Under the pieces are notes generated by a model that saw nothing but the letters and a program-made list of their open reading frames with translations, was not told the DNA's origin and did no database searches. Source: Synaphobranchus kaupii (Eukaryota; Chordata; Actinopteri; Anguilliformes; Synaphobranchidae). From it: DNA of 64,000 nucleotides. A program made the position numbers and the translations under genes. The stretch's first letter is position 1; each line of letters starts with the position of its first letter. The stretch covers positions 92,164,899 to 92,228,898 of the forward strand of contig CM056376.1 of NCBI GenBank assembly GCA_029718625.1, in the 5' to 3' direction. Positions 38,150 through 50,402 of the stretch are shown one piece after another.

Positions 38150-38545
38150 TTTTAAATAATTGCCCCCTTTTTGCTCCCCAATTTGGAATGCCCGATCATA
38201 TATGAACATCAAATCATTGCTATGAAATTGGGAGAGTGCGGTCCAGCATGTGATTTTCTCTGAAGCACATGATGTCCACACCGCTTGGTATCACTCCACA
38301 GTTATCAAATCGGGCACGCAGGCATTAATCAGATAAAGACACTTAATGGGCAGCTCAACAGGTGGACTTGCAGGCGTCACATTGACCAACAGAGGCCACT
38401 AATTAGCAGTGAGACACTTTAACCCCGGCCAACTGAAACTCTCCCATCACTGACAATGCAAGAGTCAACTGTGCGTCACCCTGCAGGGCTGCCCGCCACT
38501 GGAATGGTCCAAATTCGATACCAGACAGTGGGGCCCATCCATGCA
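38150..38545 (-). repeat. tRNA-derived SINE, second family, full length
   Basis: On the minus strand the head GGATGGGCCCCACTGTCTGG with box-B-like GGTATCGAATTTGGACC is followed by a 300-bp body. The tail reads GATCGGGCATTCCAAATTGG and ends in GGAGCAAAAAGGGGGC. This is the best full copy for aligning the other members. Confidence 0.7.
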
Positions 38546-39890
38546 TTAGAACAGTTCCTTGGAGGGATGGTTCACTCTGTCTGGAGTTTTAAATATCATT
38601 TCAGTTTTAATCTGATCTCACTGTGGCCCACAAAAGGCACTTTTCACCTAGTGCCTACTCGTCTTATTTAAGTGTTAATATCTAAAAAAATATTCAATGC
38701 ACATCCATGGTTTAAAGTTTGAATTGAAGAAGAAGCCGTATCATTCAGAAATGTCACAATCATCACATACAGTATATACATAATACACCTAAAAATATGT
38801 GGCCTAATGTTTTTATATACATGACAAATGTACAAAAGAACGTGTGTTTTTACATAACAACAGCAACATTTTACAGCTGGAAGTGCGATAGTTGCTTGCT
38901 GTGGAAATGTCGACTGTACTGGACTTTGGCGAAATGCAATAAGATAAACTCTTCAGGGTTAACCAGAAAACTGTTGTAGCTTAATACCACATAGGATATT
39001 TTTTTTCATAAAACATTTTTATGCGAGAGATTTTGAAGAAAAAAATTAGGTCTCTACTAAACCAAAAGTACAGTGCATAGTACTATACATAGTACAGTAA
39101 AAAAACACAGAATGCTTATTTGTACAACGTTTTAAAAAATATATTATTGTTCCTAAATCAGAACATGATGTTCTTAGCGTGTATAAAGGGTGCATTTTAT
39201 TGTCTGTAACTATGGAAAGATGAAGGTTGTGAACATGATTTGGGCTATTAGCACTCTGCTGTTTTATTGCCCTGCACTGCAACTTGAGAGAGGTATGAGA
39301 GAGGTAGGTGTTTTTTGCAAGTCATGACCGTTCTGAACAACCCTGCGTCCAATTTTCTTTGGTTTTCTTAAAGCTGTAGTTTATAATTTCAGAGAAACAT
39401 GACTATTGTAATGTGGTTGGTACCGACTACCACTAGTGGGCAAGGTTACATCAGGTTAATGTATGTTTTGGCCCAGAATGTTTTTGTGTTCGATGATGGA
39501 GTTTAGAAGTATTATTTTAGATTAGCTTTATAATGGCTGGCAAAGGGGCTTTCACAGATTTGTGGTTTAAAGCAAGCAAATAAACTTCATGTAACTCCAA
39601 CTCGCAGCTTGTCCAGCAGTGTTACGTTTCCAGTACCTGTATATATGAATTTAAACATTATTTTAGTGTGTTTTCACAATTATAAACAGAAATATCCAAC
39701 TTTATATCCTGCCGTTTAAAATAGTTATAGTTAAAGTAATAAAATTGTTCCAACTGAAAATAAGATTAAAATGAATGATTTTAAAAGCAGTATTATAAAG
39801 TTGGAAAGTCATCAGAAACTTCTGCAGATATCTAAAATCCTTAAAAACGGTCTGGGGCGATCAAAGACAAGCAATAAAACTGAAATAATA
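38546..39890. other. intron of grm8, no recognised feature
   Basis: Nothing recognised beyond AT-rich sequence. Confidence 0.4.
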
Positions 39891-39895
39891 TTTAA

Positions 39896-40245
39896 AGATA
39901 GGGATACCGATGCTGGAATTGGGTCCGATTATACTGTGCTGATGTACCCATAGTCATCCAAATGGTCCGGTCCAGTACTCAGACCCGATACTGGCAGCAT
40001 CATGTAGCATCGAAGCCAAAAAAGAAAAAATGTCAGCGGTTTGGAAGTACTTTAAAATATAGGAAGATGATAAAAGCACAGCAGACTGCAAGTATTCATC
40101 ATTATTCACATCACTGCACAGCCTACCCGATGATGCAAGCTTTTTGGGTATCCCTGCTTATAAACCAGAGCATCCTGGACATAGCCTACGCATTGTCGCT
40201 GCACTTGATAGACAGAACAATATCTTCGCTGGACACTTGATAAAT
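39896..40245 (+). pseudogene. hAT transposase remnant (BED-finger N-terminus)
   Basis: GATAGGGATACCGATGCTGG resembles a hAT left end. From 40030 the translation reads MSAVWKYFKI-stop-EDDKSTADCK, the opening of ZBED/Charlie-type hAT transposases, with a stop at the eleventh codon. The zinc-finger cysteines downstream are mostly lost and the similarity fades by about 40240. It is a truncated fossil. Confidence 0.5.
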
Positions 40246-40744
40246 CCCAAAAATACATTTTACATAAAATACGTAATACATTTTTGATGGAAGAAAATTA
40301 TTTCAAAACTCCAGAAAATGAACTATATATTTAACCAAATGAGCCACAGCCGCCCCAGATCATTTTCTGTTGAGTCAGTTTTGAAACCAGAACACTCTGT
40401 ACACTGTATAATTTCATCATGAAAAATACTTGGAAGCAGAATACTTGGGTGTACAGCACTTAGAAAACACTGCTTAACAAGTTTTACATGATGTGGGAAC
40501 TTGCAGTCTTTCATGTGTAACAGCTAATTGCACTTGATGTACATAACAGGCTTGCCACATGCGTGCACACAGTTTTAGCAGCCAAACCCATGACTAAAGC
40601 TCACATTATGAAATTTTCATACCATACAAAGACAAAACTGCATAATTTATCTGCTTGGCAGAGGGCTTTAATTAATGGTGACTACAAAGCTTACAATTAG
40701 CATTTTAACCTTTTCTATTGTGTAAATGTCTATTTTAGTAAGAA

Positions 40745-40880
40745 ATACCCATTGCACTGATACAAAGTTCAATACCTTGCTTAAGGGCACTAATTGCAGC
40801 ACCCACCTAGGAATCAAACCTTCCAACTTCTGGATAGTGGATAGGTCAATTCCCTAAGCAATATGCCACACTAGTGCACA
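40745..40880 (-). repeat. degraded SINE with L2-type family
   Basis: ACCTTGCTTAAGGGCACTAA and a tRNA-like head at the right end match the copy at 8205-8402. The tail is diverged. Confidence 0.55.
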
Positions 40881-42810
40881 TATGTGCTAGACAAGTATTG
40901 CTTCTGAGTGTACACAAAATGGAGCCACTACGTATGTACTGTATCTCTGGATCTGACTTTAATCCATCCATCTCAACAGACTCTCAGAGCTGCCCACAGT
41001 AGCCACGGCAGTGATTTTGAGGCTCTCCTGTGACATTTGTGACAGCGTAGCCTCTGGGCAGATATTAGCGCCACTGCACAGCCAGACTACGCCAGCGGGG
41101 GGACATATGTTGTCACGTCAAATCTCACATGCTTACAGAATCCGCCAGGCCTAAACAGCCAATCAGGGCAGGGAGGCAAGCCCCTGGGCAGCATTGACAA
41201 GCTGACGTTCAGTCAAGAGTCAGGAAAGCATCAAGCGTAATGGAGCACAGCCTCCTCTCGGGGGCATGAGGCATCGACGCCTAACTTCCTGTCCCGCCCC
41301 TGTAACAATGCCTCAGGCTGTTTATTCAGTGGCTCCAGAAACCGCATGTGTCATGGAGCAAGGGGGGAACTGCTAGGAGTTTAAGAGCCTGCGGCAATGT
41401 GGAGGGCTGCCCTTCTGTACCCAAAAACCCATCTGAGACAAAACCACAATTATGAATACCACTGGGAATATTTTTTTTTTAAAGTGGAAAAAAGACTTAA
41501 CGCACTTCCCAATATTATGGTTCATGTTTGTGCATCAGCATTTTGAATAGTCCTGTCTCCTCACTAGCAGTAATGAGAGAGGTGACCAAAATGTAATACG
41601 ATGCAAAAATCTATGCAGTCAAACACCATTAATCCTCTGACCAGACACACGAGTTCCACTTACATGAGCGCTTACATTGTATGTCTACAATGCAGATTCA
41701 GTCAATTTACCAGCTGAGCATTGCCTGTCTGCTTAATGCTTGTTGTAGGAGAACCTGACTCTAATGTTCATGGGCATATACACTCAAGGCACACACATGC
41801 AAGATGGATGGAGGTTCTGCTGATTATGTGGTTTGCCTCATTGTGTGATTACTCTGCAGACATTGACAGGGCCAGAAAAAAAGCTCATCCAGCTCCTCTT
41901 GTTGGGCCACTAAAACTCTCAGGCTCAGTCTAATAATAAAATCAATTCAAACCGTCACCTGGTGTCCCTCCTGTAGATAATTACATGCAGCAAATACCTG
42001 GGATGACCACAGGAAAAGCAGACCACTTTCAAAGCGCTTATCGCACAGTGGGAGATTCATAATGGGAGGAGCGTGATGCATGATATTTCTGAAGAGCCAC
42101 ACCGATTTATCCCCCATAGCTTCAGGTCCTTTCTCAGAGGAATATTAAATCTTGTTTTATTTCCCATTGTGAAAAATTGTCAGCGTTTTCCCAATCAGAG
42201 TACCCAAAAGCTTTCGAGGGCTGCACTTATGCCAACAGTGGACCGTTACAATGGACAGAATAAAGCCTCATTAAAGGAGTATTGGATGTGTTAAGCTAAA
42301 TGATGTGTAACTCATTGGAAGGCCCTCAGGGTGAGGCTGCTCTCTACACTAAGAGTCATAAGTGCGACGATTGACTCTCTCCATGCCAGGGAACACAAAG
42401 TTAGTCCGATTCCCTCTTGCTGGATCACAGCACTTCCTGTCACGCTTTGTTTGTGACAGGAAGCGCCGCTTTAGCGTGTCACGCTGTCACAATTTGATGC
42501 GTTTGCTCAGGAAAAATAATCACTGTACAGTATCTTGCAGTATGTGGCGCTGACAGAGGCATCCATCGGCAGCGGAGCATTCTGCCTGTGCGTTCGGGAG
42601 CAGATAAAGTGTGGGGGTGGCACAACGCAGAGAAACGACAATGCCGCAATTATTATCATTACGTCAAGTTGCCATATCGGAACAATAACAGTCACTTCAG
42701 ATAAAAGCAAGGGACAATCCTATTGCAGCATCTATGTTCTCCTTATTTCCCACAAAAAAACACACAGACACACACCTACCTTCCTATAAAGATGCAGAGA
42801 GCATCTCTCT
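40881..42810. other. intron of grm8, no recognised feature
   Basis: No exon recognised. A local GC rise lies at 41000-41400. The AT palindromic patch TATATAGTATATAGCATACT starts near 42815, where the next Tc1 copy is cut off. Confidence 0.4.
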
Positions 42811-42839
42811 TTCATATATATAGTATATAGCATACTGTA

Positions 42840-43790
42840 TATATACACTATATAGTATATCCAGTTTGTTTCTGGAGCATTTTTCCTTCAGTCCTGTCTT
42901 CAGCAAGTAAAACGCATGTTGAATGGATTCAGGATGGGTGATAGACTTAGCTAGTGAAGAGCATTCCACCTTTTGGCCCAGAAAAACTCCTTGGTTGCTT
43001 TAGCAGTATGTTTGGGGGCATTGTCCTGCTGCAAGGTGAAGTGCCGTCCAATTCGTTTTGAGGCATTTGGTTGGATCTGAGCAGATAAGATATTACTGTA
43101 CAGTTCAGAATTCATCCTGCTGCTGCCATCAGCAGTGAAATCATCAATGAAGACAAGCGCGCAAGTTCCAGTGTCAGTCATACATGCCAAAGCCATACCT
43201 CCACCTCCACCATGTTTCACAGATGAGGGGGGGTTTGGCTCATGAGCAGTTCCTTTCTTTTTCCACACTTTACTGTTTCCATCACTCTGGTACAGGTTAA
43301 TACTGGTCTCATCTGTCCATAAGACTTTGTTCCAGAACTCTACAGTTTTTTAAGTGTACTTTTTAGCAAACTCTAGCCTGGCTCTTCTGTTCGTGAGGCT
43401 TACCAGTGGTTTGCATTTTGTGGTGAACCCTCTGAGGTAGTAGTCTTCTCTTTATGGTAGTCTTTGACACATCAATGCCTACATCCTGGAGAGTGTTCTT
43501 GATCGGTTTGACAGTTCAAAAGGTTTTTTTCTTCACAAGTGAAAGTCTTCTATGGCCATCCACTATAGTGGTCTTCCGTGGTCTACCAGGTCGTTTGCTA
43601 TTGCTGAGCTCACTAGGGTGCTATTGTTTCCTAACAATGTATCAAACAGTTGATTTTGACACACCCGATGTTTTAGCTATATCTCTGATCGATTTATTCT
43701 GGTTTTTCAACCTCATGATCGCCTGCTATACTGGCATTGACAGTTTTCAACATTTGGTCCTCATGTTGAGAGACAACAGCAACAAACACA
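42840..43790 (-). pseudogene. Tc1-like transposase pseudogene, nearly full length
   Basis: Read on the minus strand in several frames: KNQNKSIRDIAKTSGVSKST (helix-turn-helix), KRPGRPRKTT (GRPR-like hook), VDGHRRLSLVKKK, DVSKTTIKRRL, then WKKKGTAHEP, SSVKHGGGGGMALACM, QPNASKRIGRHFTLQQDNAP with KHTAKATKEF, and HAFYLLKTGLKEKC. That is the whole order of a Tc1 transposase. There are several in-frame stops and at least two frame changes. The carboxy end runs into an AT-rich palindromic patch and lacks its last part. The DDE block around QQDNAPKHTAKA is recognisable. Confidence 0.85.
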
Positions 43791-43960
43791 CAGCTGGCCA
43801 AGAAGCAGCTGAGCAGCAAATTGTCCAATTCCTTTTGTTCACCTAAAATGGGGGGACTATACATAAAAAGAGCTGTAATTCCTACATGGATCACTCGATA
43901 TGGATGTGCAGTAAGTGCCCTGTAATTAAATCTGACAGTCTGCACTTTAACCTCATATGT
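43791..43960 (-). mobile_element. 5' non-coding end of the Tc1 element
   Basis: On the minus strand, GTGCAGACTGTCAGATTTAA and TAGGAATTACAGCTCTTTTT precede the transposase pseudogene, as in Tc1 leaders of fish and frogs. The opposite end is missing. Confidence 0.6.
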
Positions 43961-44510
43961 TTTATATCTTGTTATTTCAAATTCAATGTGCTGGAATACA
44001 GAGCCAAAACAACATAAATTGTGTCACTGTCCAAATGCATTGCACTGTATGTATATACATATTGGGATGGCAGGTATGCCATCCGCCAAGTTATGGCTTG
44101 GTGGGGCATGCCCCATACCTATACAGCACCGACAGTTTGGCACTTTTCAGGGTTTCCTACAGAAGTAACCACAATGACCACAAACTCTCAGCCCTTAAAA
44201 ACAATAACTTCTGTATGTTCTGACCTCATGTAACCACACAGCATTCAGATACAACTTCACACATCCACATAATAAAGCCCCAAACTTGGGTTATTTTGCC
44301 GTTTTTCTCCTTCCTCTTCTACTTCTTTTTCTTCCTTCCCTTTTTTCCTGCCAAACTCCCTGCCTCCGTAGTGATGTTATCCAATGGGGAGAATTATTAT
44401 TTGAGGGTATGGTCCGTATACCTGCTCATCAAGCTTATCGTCCAATGAAAACGCTTCATACTAATGTTTTTTAATGTTAATGTAGCTAATGGCTTCATGC
44501 TTTCCAAGAA
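43961..44510. other. intron of grm8, no recognised feature
   Basis: Nothing recognised. Confidence 0.4.
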
Positions 44511-44590
44511 GCTACTGTGGCCTAGTGGTTAGAACTGCAGTCTCTCACACAGTGGATTGAGGGTTCGAGCCCAGCAGGGCACATGCTTAT
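44511..44590 (+). repeat. tRNA-like SINE head or tRNA pseudogene
   Basis: TGGCCTAGTGGTTAGAAC fits a pol III box A, and GGGTTCGAGCCC, 35 bp later, is a perfect box B. The acceptor ends do not pair and the anticodon arm is not convincing, so it is tRNA-derived, not a functional tRNA. Confidence 0.6.
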
Positions 44591-44747
44591 TTTCCACAAA
44601 AACAATGTGCAACTGTTAAGTACTTTTCATTTCTTAGACTGTTATTATTTTCACATTAACACATTAACATATTTTTATTGCAAAGGCAAAAGAGGTTTCC
44701 AATATTAACTGTTCAATGTTTCACTTGTATTTCACTTGGACTATATC

Positions 44748-44797
44748 ACACCCTCCCCAAACCGGACGCTCGCTCTTGTCTGGTTTGGGGAGGGTGT
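44748..44797. repeat. 16-bp perfect stem hairpin
   Basis: ACACCCTCCCCAAACC (44748-44763) and GGTTTGGGGAGGGTGT (44782-44797) are exact complements around an 18-base loop. The arms are G/C-strand biased. Confidence 0.95.
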
Positions 44798-45177
44798 TAC
44801 ACTCTGCTCTTGCAGTCATGACTGACTGACTGTGGAAACCGAACCTCAACGTACCCTTGCCTCGGCCAACATTTCTTTATTCATTAATTTCTTCACTTCA
44901 GCTCTGTTCACTTTATCATTTTCACACATAACACAAGGTCACCATAAAATTAACTACTAGGAAAATTAAGAATTTACGATAATAGCCTACATTAAGAATT
45001 GATGATAGCCTCTTTTAAGCTGCAAGTCTTTAAGAGATCGGATTTATAAACCGCCAATTCCCCAAAGATATCTGATTCATGGTTAGTCACTTCAAAAATT
45101 TTTTAAAAAAACTATAGCCTCCGAATGTGTCTCTAGTCTATGCTACTCTGCTGATAATGTAGCTTACTGCAAACACT

Positions 45178-45207
45178 TTTAATAATAATAATAATAATAA
45201 TAATAAT
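45178..45207. repeat. (AAT)n microsatellite
   Basis: About nine to ten AAT units. Confidence 0.95.
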
Positions 45208-45469
45208 CTCTGGTATGTACTTTCTTAGTAGTATCTATTGTTTTCTTTCTGGCTAAGATTCCTGGGAAATATACGTTGTCCAATTAAGCTTGTTCGCCAA
45301 CGTTACTTCCTGCTTCTCGTCAGGAAGCAGATACAAGCTAGGCTACTACGAAGTGAATCAACATGCATTATAGCCTACATTCATTGCACTACAGAAAACT
45401 AAACTAAACCTAGCTGTCCGGTACCAAAACATTTCCCGCAGGTAACGTTCTGCACTACCGGAAAAAAAA

Positions 45470-45671
45470 CTCTGCTGTGCTTATGAACTCACTAGCTCGC
45501 TCGCTAGCTCGTAGCCCACACATGGAAGGTTGGAGTTACGCATCCGGCAATCCAGTGTTGAATAGCCTAACTCTGCTGTGCTTATGAACTCACTAGCTCG
45601 CTCGCTAGCTCGTAGCCCATACATGGAAAGTTGGAGTTACGCATCCGGCAATCCAGTGTTGAATAGCCTAA
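45470..45671. repeat. tandem duplication of a 101-bp unit
   Basis: Two adjacent copies, starting CTCTGCTGTGCTTATGAACT, differ at only two or three bases. Each includes the near-palindrome AGCTCGCTCGCTAGCT. Confidence 0.95.
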
Positions 45672-46104
45672 CGTTAAATGTATTTCATAGAATACTAATA
45701 GCCCTATTTTAAAACTGTATTTCCATATTTTACTGATGCAAACTATTTAGGCTGTACTAGCTATTTAGGCTGTATGTCTTTCAGCTAGAATGTGTTTGTG
45801 TCTACCCCATTGTGCATGCATGTCTCCATATAGACTTGGTTCATTAATTTACATGCTTCTTCATGATCCATAGCTCAGGTGGTGCTGTTCATTGTATTTC
45901 ATTACACATTAAATACTGCTGATCTACAAACTATTTTAATGTAATTGTGTGCTGTCTGTAATAGGATAACTGTTCTCATTCTTGTTAATAGAGGGCGTTA
46001 TGGTTATGCGAATGTCTGCATACATTTCTTTGGAATGCATGTCTCTCTCTGTGTTTATCTTCATGCATTATTCATCATTAGTTAGCTATAAAAAATAAGT
46101 GATA

Positions 46105-47345
46105 TCAGATCAAAAATGTCTACGACGTAAAAAAAAGCCAAGTTACTCACGCATAGCCTACATAGCGCTGTCTATAAGTTCTTAATTCCAACTTGCAAAA
46201 ACTAGGCCTGCCTTTAAAAGTCTTGATATCAAAATGTGGCCAAGTTACAACTAACAATATATCCTATCGTAGCTCACACTAAATAAACTAGCTCTATTCC
46301 AAAGCAATGCTATCCAAACTTTCCTAAATTATTTAATGCAACTTGGCCCTGTGTTTCTTCATCTTACCATCTCAAGAGAATGTGGTCAATGAAACTGTAT
46401 GTGCCACATCAAACTGCAAAATGAAAATAATTTATAGTGGAAATACTCTGATTCATATGTGTTGCACTGAGAAATTAAACAGAAAAATTACTACACTATA
46501 GGGCATGTTTAAACAATTGTCTGCATCCACTGCTTTGGGTCTATGAAAAGCACAGAATGAGTAAAATGTATTATTATTATAATAATAATTATTATTATTA
46601 TTATGTATTTATTGATTTATTTATTTGGATCTCTATCAAAACCTGTGTGGTCCTACAGAGCATAGATATCCTTGTGTTCACAAAATTCTGTTTGCAAATA
46701 TCATTAATACTATTATGTTAAGAAAATTGGTACTATTACTTATTTGCCACCATCTGACCCACAAACATGTCTGGATACGTTTGTAAAAATGCTATATGTA
46801 CGCTATTTTCTAGGTAAAAATATTACTCATTTTTATCTGCATTTATTTATTCATCACCCCTTTCTCTATTGTACATGATGTTTCTTCATATAAATGTATG
46901 TTTGTGAAGTGTAAAGAATTCTGTAGCAGCAGTTAACATTTAACATAAAACCTGTACATTTTCTAAAGTAAACTTGCCCACAAAGTACAACCATATCCTT
47001 TCTGGAGTGTAATTATTCATCAACTGTTAAAAACATTCATTGAAATCATATGTTGTTCCATGAGGCACAATCTCTTCACATGCAAAGATGAAGAAACACA
47101 GGGCCAAGTTGCATTAAATAATTTAGGAAAGTTTGGATAGCATTGCTTTGGAATAGAGCTAGTTTATTTAGTGTGAGCTACGATAGGCAATATTGTTAGT
47201 TGTAACATGGCCACATTTTGATATCAAGACTTTTAAAGGCAGGCCTAGTTTTTGCAAGTTGGAATTAAGAACTTATAGACAGCGCTATGTAGGCTATGCG
47301 TGAGTAACTTGGCTTTTTTTTACGTCGTAGACGTTTTTGATCTGA
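46105..47345. mobile_element. palindromic element with 260-bp inverted arms at TA site
   Basis: The left arm (to about 46365) and the right arm (from about 47085) are near-exact inverted copies starting TCAGATCAAAAA. Both are flanked by TA, which fits a Tc1/mariner-type MITE. The 720-bp middle is AT-rich and contains an (AAT)n tract; no ORF was recognised. The arms differ by a few substitutions, for example AATGTC against AACGTC. Confidence 0.85.
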
Positions 47346-47359
47346 TACTGTATATACAT

Positions 47360-48531
47360 TAGGGGTGTCATGATATACCGGTTTTGCAATAATGGTGATA
47401 TCATGTAAATAATACAGCCACAATATATCATATTTGACCATAATAACAGCATTCAAAAAATTAAATAGTAATGTGATGTAAATAATCCAGTTACGACGAT
47501 AGCCTACTATATATAAAAAATTTGCTACTAAAAAAAAACTGTCTGGCTTTTAGTGCTTTTTTCTCATGTGTTTCATGTTCTCCCTCTGTCTCCTCACGCA
47601 CAGACGCCGGGGGCGTGAATAAACTACACACGCATACTTCCGTTTGTGACTCTGGCAAGATGTCCGGTGAAAGACAATTCTGCGAGCGAAATTCCTTATC
47701 TCCTTTCTCAACAGTCCTACTGTGCAGTGTGGGATGGAGTCATTGTTTATAGGCTACTCCGTGTGCAGGAAATCTGGTGGTAGCCTACAGTATTCCCCAA
47801 AGAAGACAATACCACAAACCTTTTTACGCATCTTTGTATTCACCCTCCCACACATTTTTCTACCGTAGTCAGAGTAAGTTGTAGCGTAGGCTAAGCATGT
47901 TCTGCTCACAGTTGAGTTATACAAGTAACTTACAACGTTAACACGTTAGTGTTAACCTGGCTAACGCGATGACATGGTCAGGCAGCACCACTACTGGACC
48001 ACTACCTCTGGGTAGGCTGCCATTGTTGGTGTAATATGCACTCAGTATCTGAGCATGTTTTGATAGGTTCTTATAATTGAACGCGCAAAGCCCTGTGCCT
48101 GCCAATCATTATTAGCTACTCCGCCCATACCAGAAGAGCAAACTAACACAGGTGGCTGGCTAATAATAAACAAACAGGTGGCTACCTAACGAGTATGAGT
48201 AGGGAACGAACGCTCGGCTCGTTTCAATCTTATCACTTATCACACTGTACAATCTTTGCTACACTATGGAGTTTCCCAAGTTGAAAGAGGTAAAAGTGGT
48301 GTAACAATATAATTAAATTTACTACTGAAGGACAAACAGATAGAAGCTTTCATAGCCTTCGTCCGCAGGGAGGACGTCCTGCAAAATAAAGTTAAAGATG
48401 CACTTTGAATAATAGCATTGCTTTTTTGATGATTGCTATAGATTGCTATAGACAATTGCTATAACAATATTATCACAATATTTTTTGCCATGATAATCGT
48501 ATTGTGAAAATGTGATATCGTGACAGCCCTA
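47360..48531. mobile_element. hAT-like element with TACAT duplication
   Basis: The ends TAGGGGTGTCATGATAT and, read inward from the right, TAGGGCTGTCACGATAT form inverted repeats. TACAT occurs at 47355-47359 and 48532-48536 as a 5-bp target duplication. The 76-codon frame inside shows no transposase motif. It sits 15 bp from the palindromic element to its left. Confidence 0.75.
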
Positions 48532-48563
48532 TACATACCACTGAATGTGGAACCAGGCTAACC

Positions 48564-49984
48564 TGTAAGGGGGTGTGACGTGTGAGGTTCGAAGGGCCAC
48601 ACGCAGCGAAGGGATTCTAAAAGCTCAAAGAGCCACTGAGACAGAGAGACCCTGTAATTAAGGAAATTTAAATCACAACGCAAATAACCTAGTTCCCACT
48701 CTTGACTGGAGGGAAATAATACGGGAACTAGAAAAAGGGGGCGTAACAGAAAACGACCCGTATAACCGGGCGAACGTCACATGAGAGCAAAGAATCTCGA
48801 GCTCGGTAAACACAATGAGCTAGCAACGAGATGCTAACGTGAAATGAGAGAAGGAGCTGCCTCGGAGGCAACACATACAAAGGAACATAAATTAGAGCTA
48901 AGCAAAGGGAGAAAGAGACAAGCGAAAAATAACTCCCTAGCTCTAAACGGAGCGTACTGCTTGCTGCAGGAATATGAGGGAAGCAGTCTCCGTGTCCTAA
49001 CCTCTACCGGCAGTGTGCCAAATGCTAGACATGCGAAAAATAAAGGCCCTACATCTCAATAAGGGGGAGGGTACGAGAAGGCGAAAGGAACAGAGATCTA
49101 ACGTTCCATGGCTACTTTCATAGGCTTGCAGTCACACGCAAACATGTCAACGAAATCGCCCAATCTCCCTGTAAGGAGAGACGTACCATAAGGCGAACAG
49201 AACTACAGTTCCGAACAAAATCACCCAGTCTCCCTGTAAGGAGAAAGGTACTGAAAGGCGAACAGAACTACTGTTCTGAACAAAATCGCCCAGTCTCCCT
49301 GTAAGGAGAGACATACCATAAGGCGAACAGAACTACAGTTCCGAACAAAATCGCCCGGTCTGCCTATAAGGAGACAGGTACCAGAGGATGAACAGAACAG
49401 CTGTTCTGGACATTTGCCGGCTCAATGACTAACGCAAGTCTAGTAAAAAATACACGCCCTGCCTCTCAGTATGATAAACGCCCTGCCTCTCAGTAAGAAA
49501 TGACTATATAAATATAACCACAAACCAACAAAGACTCCTCTCGCTTACAAGGAAGAAAGCAGACAGAGAGAGGATTGAGAGACAGAAAAGGCAAGGTCTA
49601 GGCAAAGACAGAAAGGAAAGACCAGGAAGCGGCGGCAGAAAAGAGCCAAGGAAGAAGAGTCCTAACAGCTACATGCACAAAGGCAAGTCCCGCATTACTC
49701 CAATAAAACCTATTGGAGCAAAGAGGTCTCCTACAGAGCCTAGACTTAACCATACTGGCTAAACAAATAAAGGCAAAAAATAATACGAAACACAAAACAA
49801 TATAGCCCCGAACAAAAGAAACGTGGGCTTAAATAGCTCCGAGGTAACCACGCACAGGTGTGGATGCTGAGAGAAGCTCCGCGATAAAGACGGGGTGGAG
49901 AAAACATCCACTAAAAGGGCAGCGCCCTCGCATGGCTACCGAGGGAAATGAGCGCAAGGGAAGAAATCGTCAAATACCATGACA
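48564..49984 (-). mobile_element. solo LTR, 1.4 kb, TSD TAACC
   Basis: This belongs to the family at 23190-25010: TGTAAGGG...CCATGACA ends, GGGTGTGACGTGTGA near one end and GGGCAGCGCCCTCGC near the other. Exact 5-bp duplications TAACC lie at 48559-48563 and 49985-49989. On the minus strand GCTATTTAAGCC stands about 147 bp from the TGTCATGG end in the TATA position. Four tandem units of about 65 bp (49154-49415) each contain GGCGAACAGAACTACAGTTC, an inverted repeat. No internal region was seen. Confidence 0.85.
49154..49415. repeat. four 65-bp hairpin-forming tandem units inside the LTR
   Basis: Units of the type AAAATCGCCCAGTCTCCCTG are joined head to tail. Within each, TCTCC-CTGTAA-GGAGA and GAACTACAGTTC fold back, and GGCGA can pair with TCGCC of the next unit. 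Confidence 0.9.
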
Positions 49985-50194
49985 TAACCAGAGAGGGGCA
50001 CAAAGTGTACCTAGCGATTGGTGATCACTGATAATACTGTTTGCGTGATATATAGTATGTCCAGCCTTTCCTATGATCTGAGGTCAAATATGTCACTCTT
50101 GCATTCTGCATTCCAGCACTCTGGCACCACACAACAAAGCTGAAAAAAAACTGGCTGTATGGCAATTTTAAAAAAACCTTTGATAATTTGTCTA

Positions 50195-50402
50195 ATTTTT
50201 TTTTAATTTTTTTATTTAGCCTTTATTTAACCAGATAAAAACTCATTGAGATTAAAATCTCTTTTACAAGAGTGACCTGGCCAAGAAGGACAGCAAAACA
50301 CAAAGTTTCAGACAGAACAAACATTAAAACATTTAGATCATGGTTTTAAATACACAGAAGTTCCAAAGAGAGAAATAAATAAATAAAATTCAGTTAAAAC
50401 AG
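50195..50402 (-). mobile_element. LINE 3' untranslated tail
   Basis: The minus strand reads GGCCAGGTCACTCTTGTAAA then GAGATTTTAATCTCAATGAG and TTTTTATCTGGTTAAATAAA, ending A/T-rich. This is a common 3' end of fish non-LTR elements and directly follows the reverse-transcriptase remnant. Confidence 0.7.

Noticed and set aside
43454..43846. A 130-codon plus-strand frame
   Set aside because: It is the antisense of the Tc1 transposase pseudogene.
44511..44590. Functional tRNA gene
   Set aside because: Box A and box B are good, but the acceptor stem does not pair and no clear anticodon arm forms.
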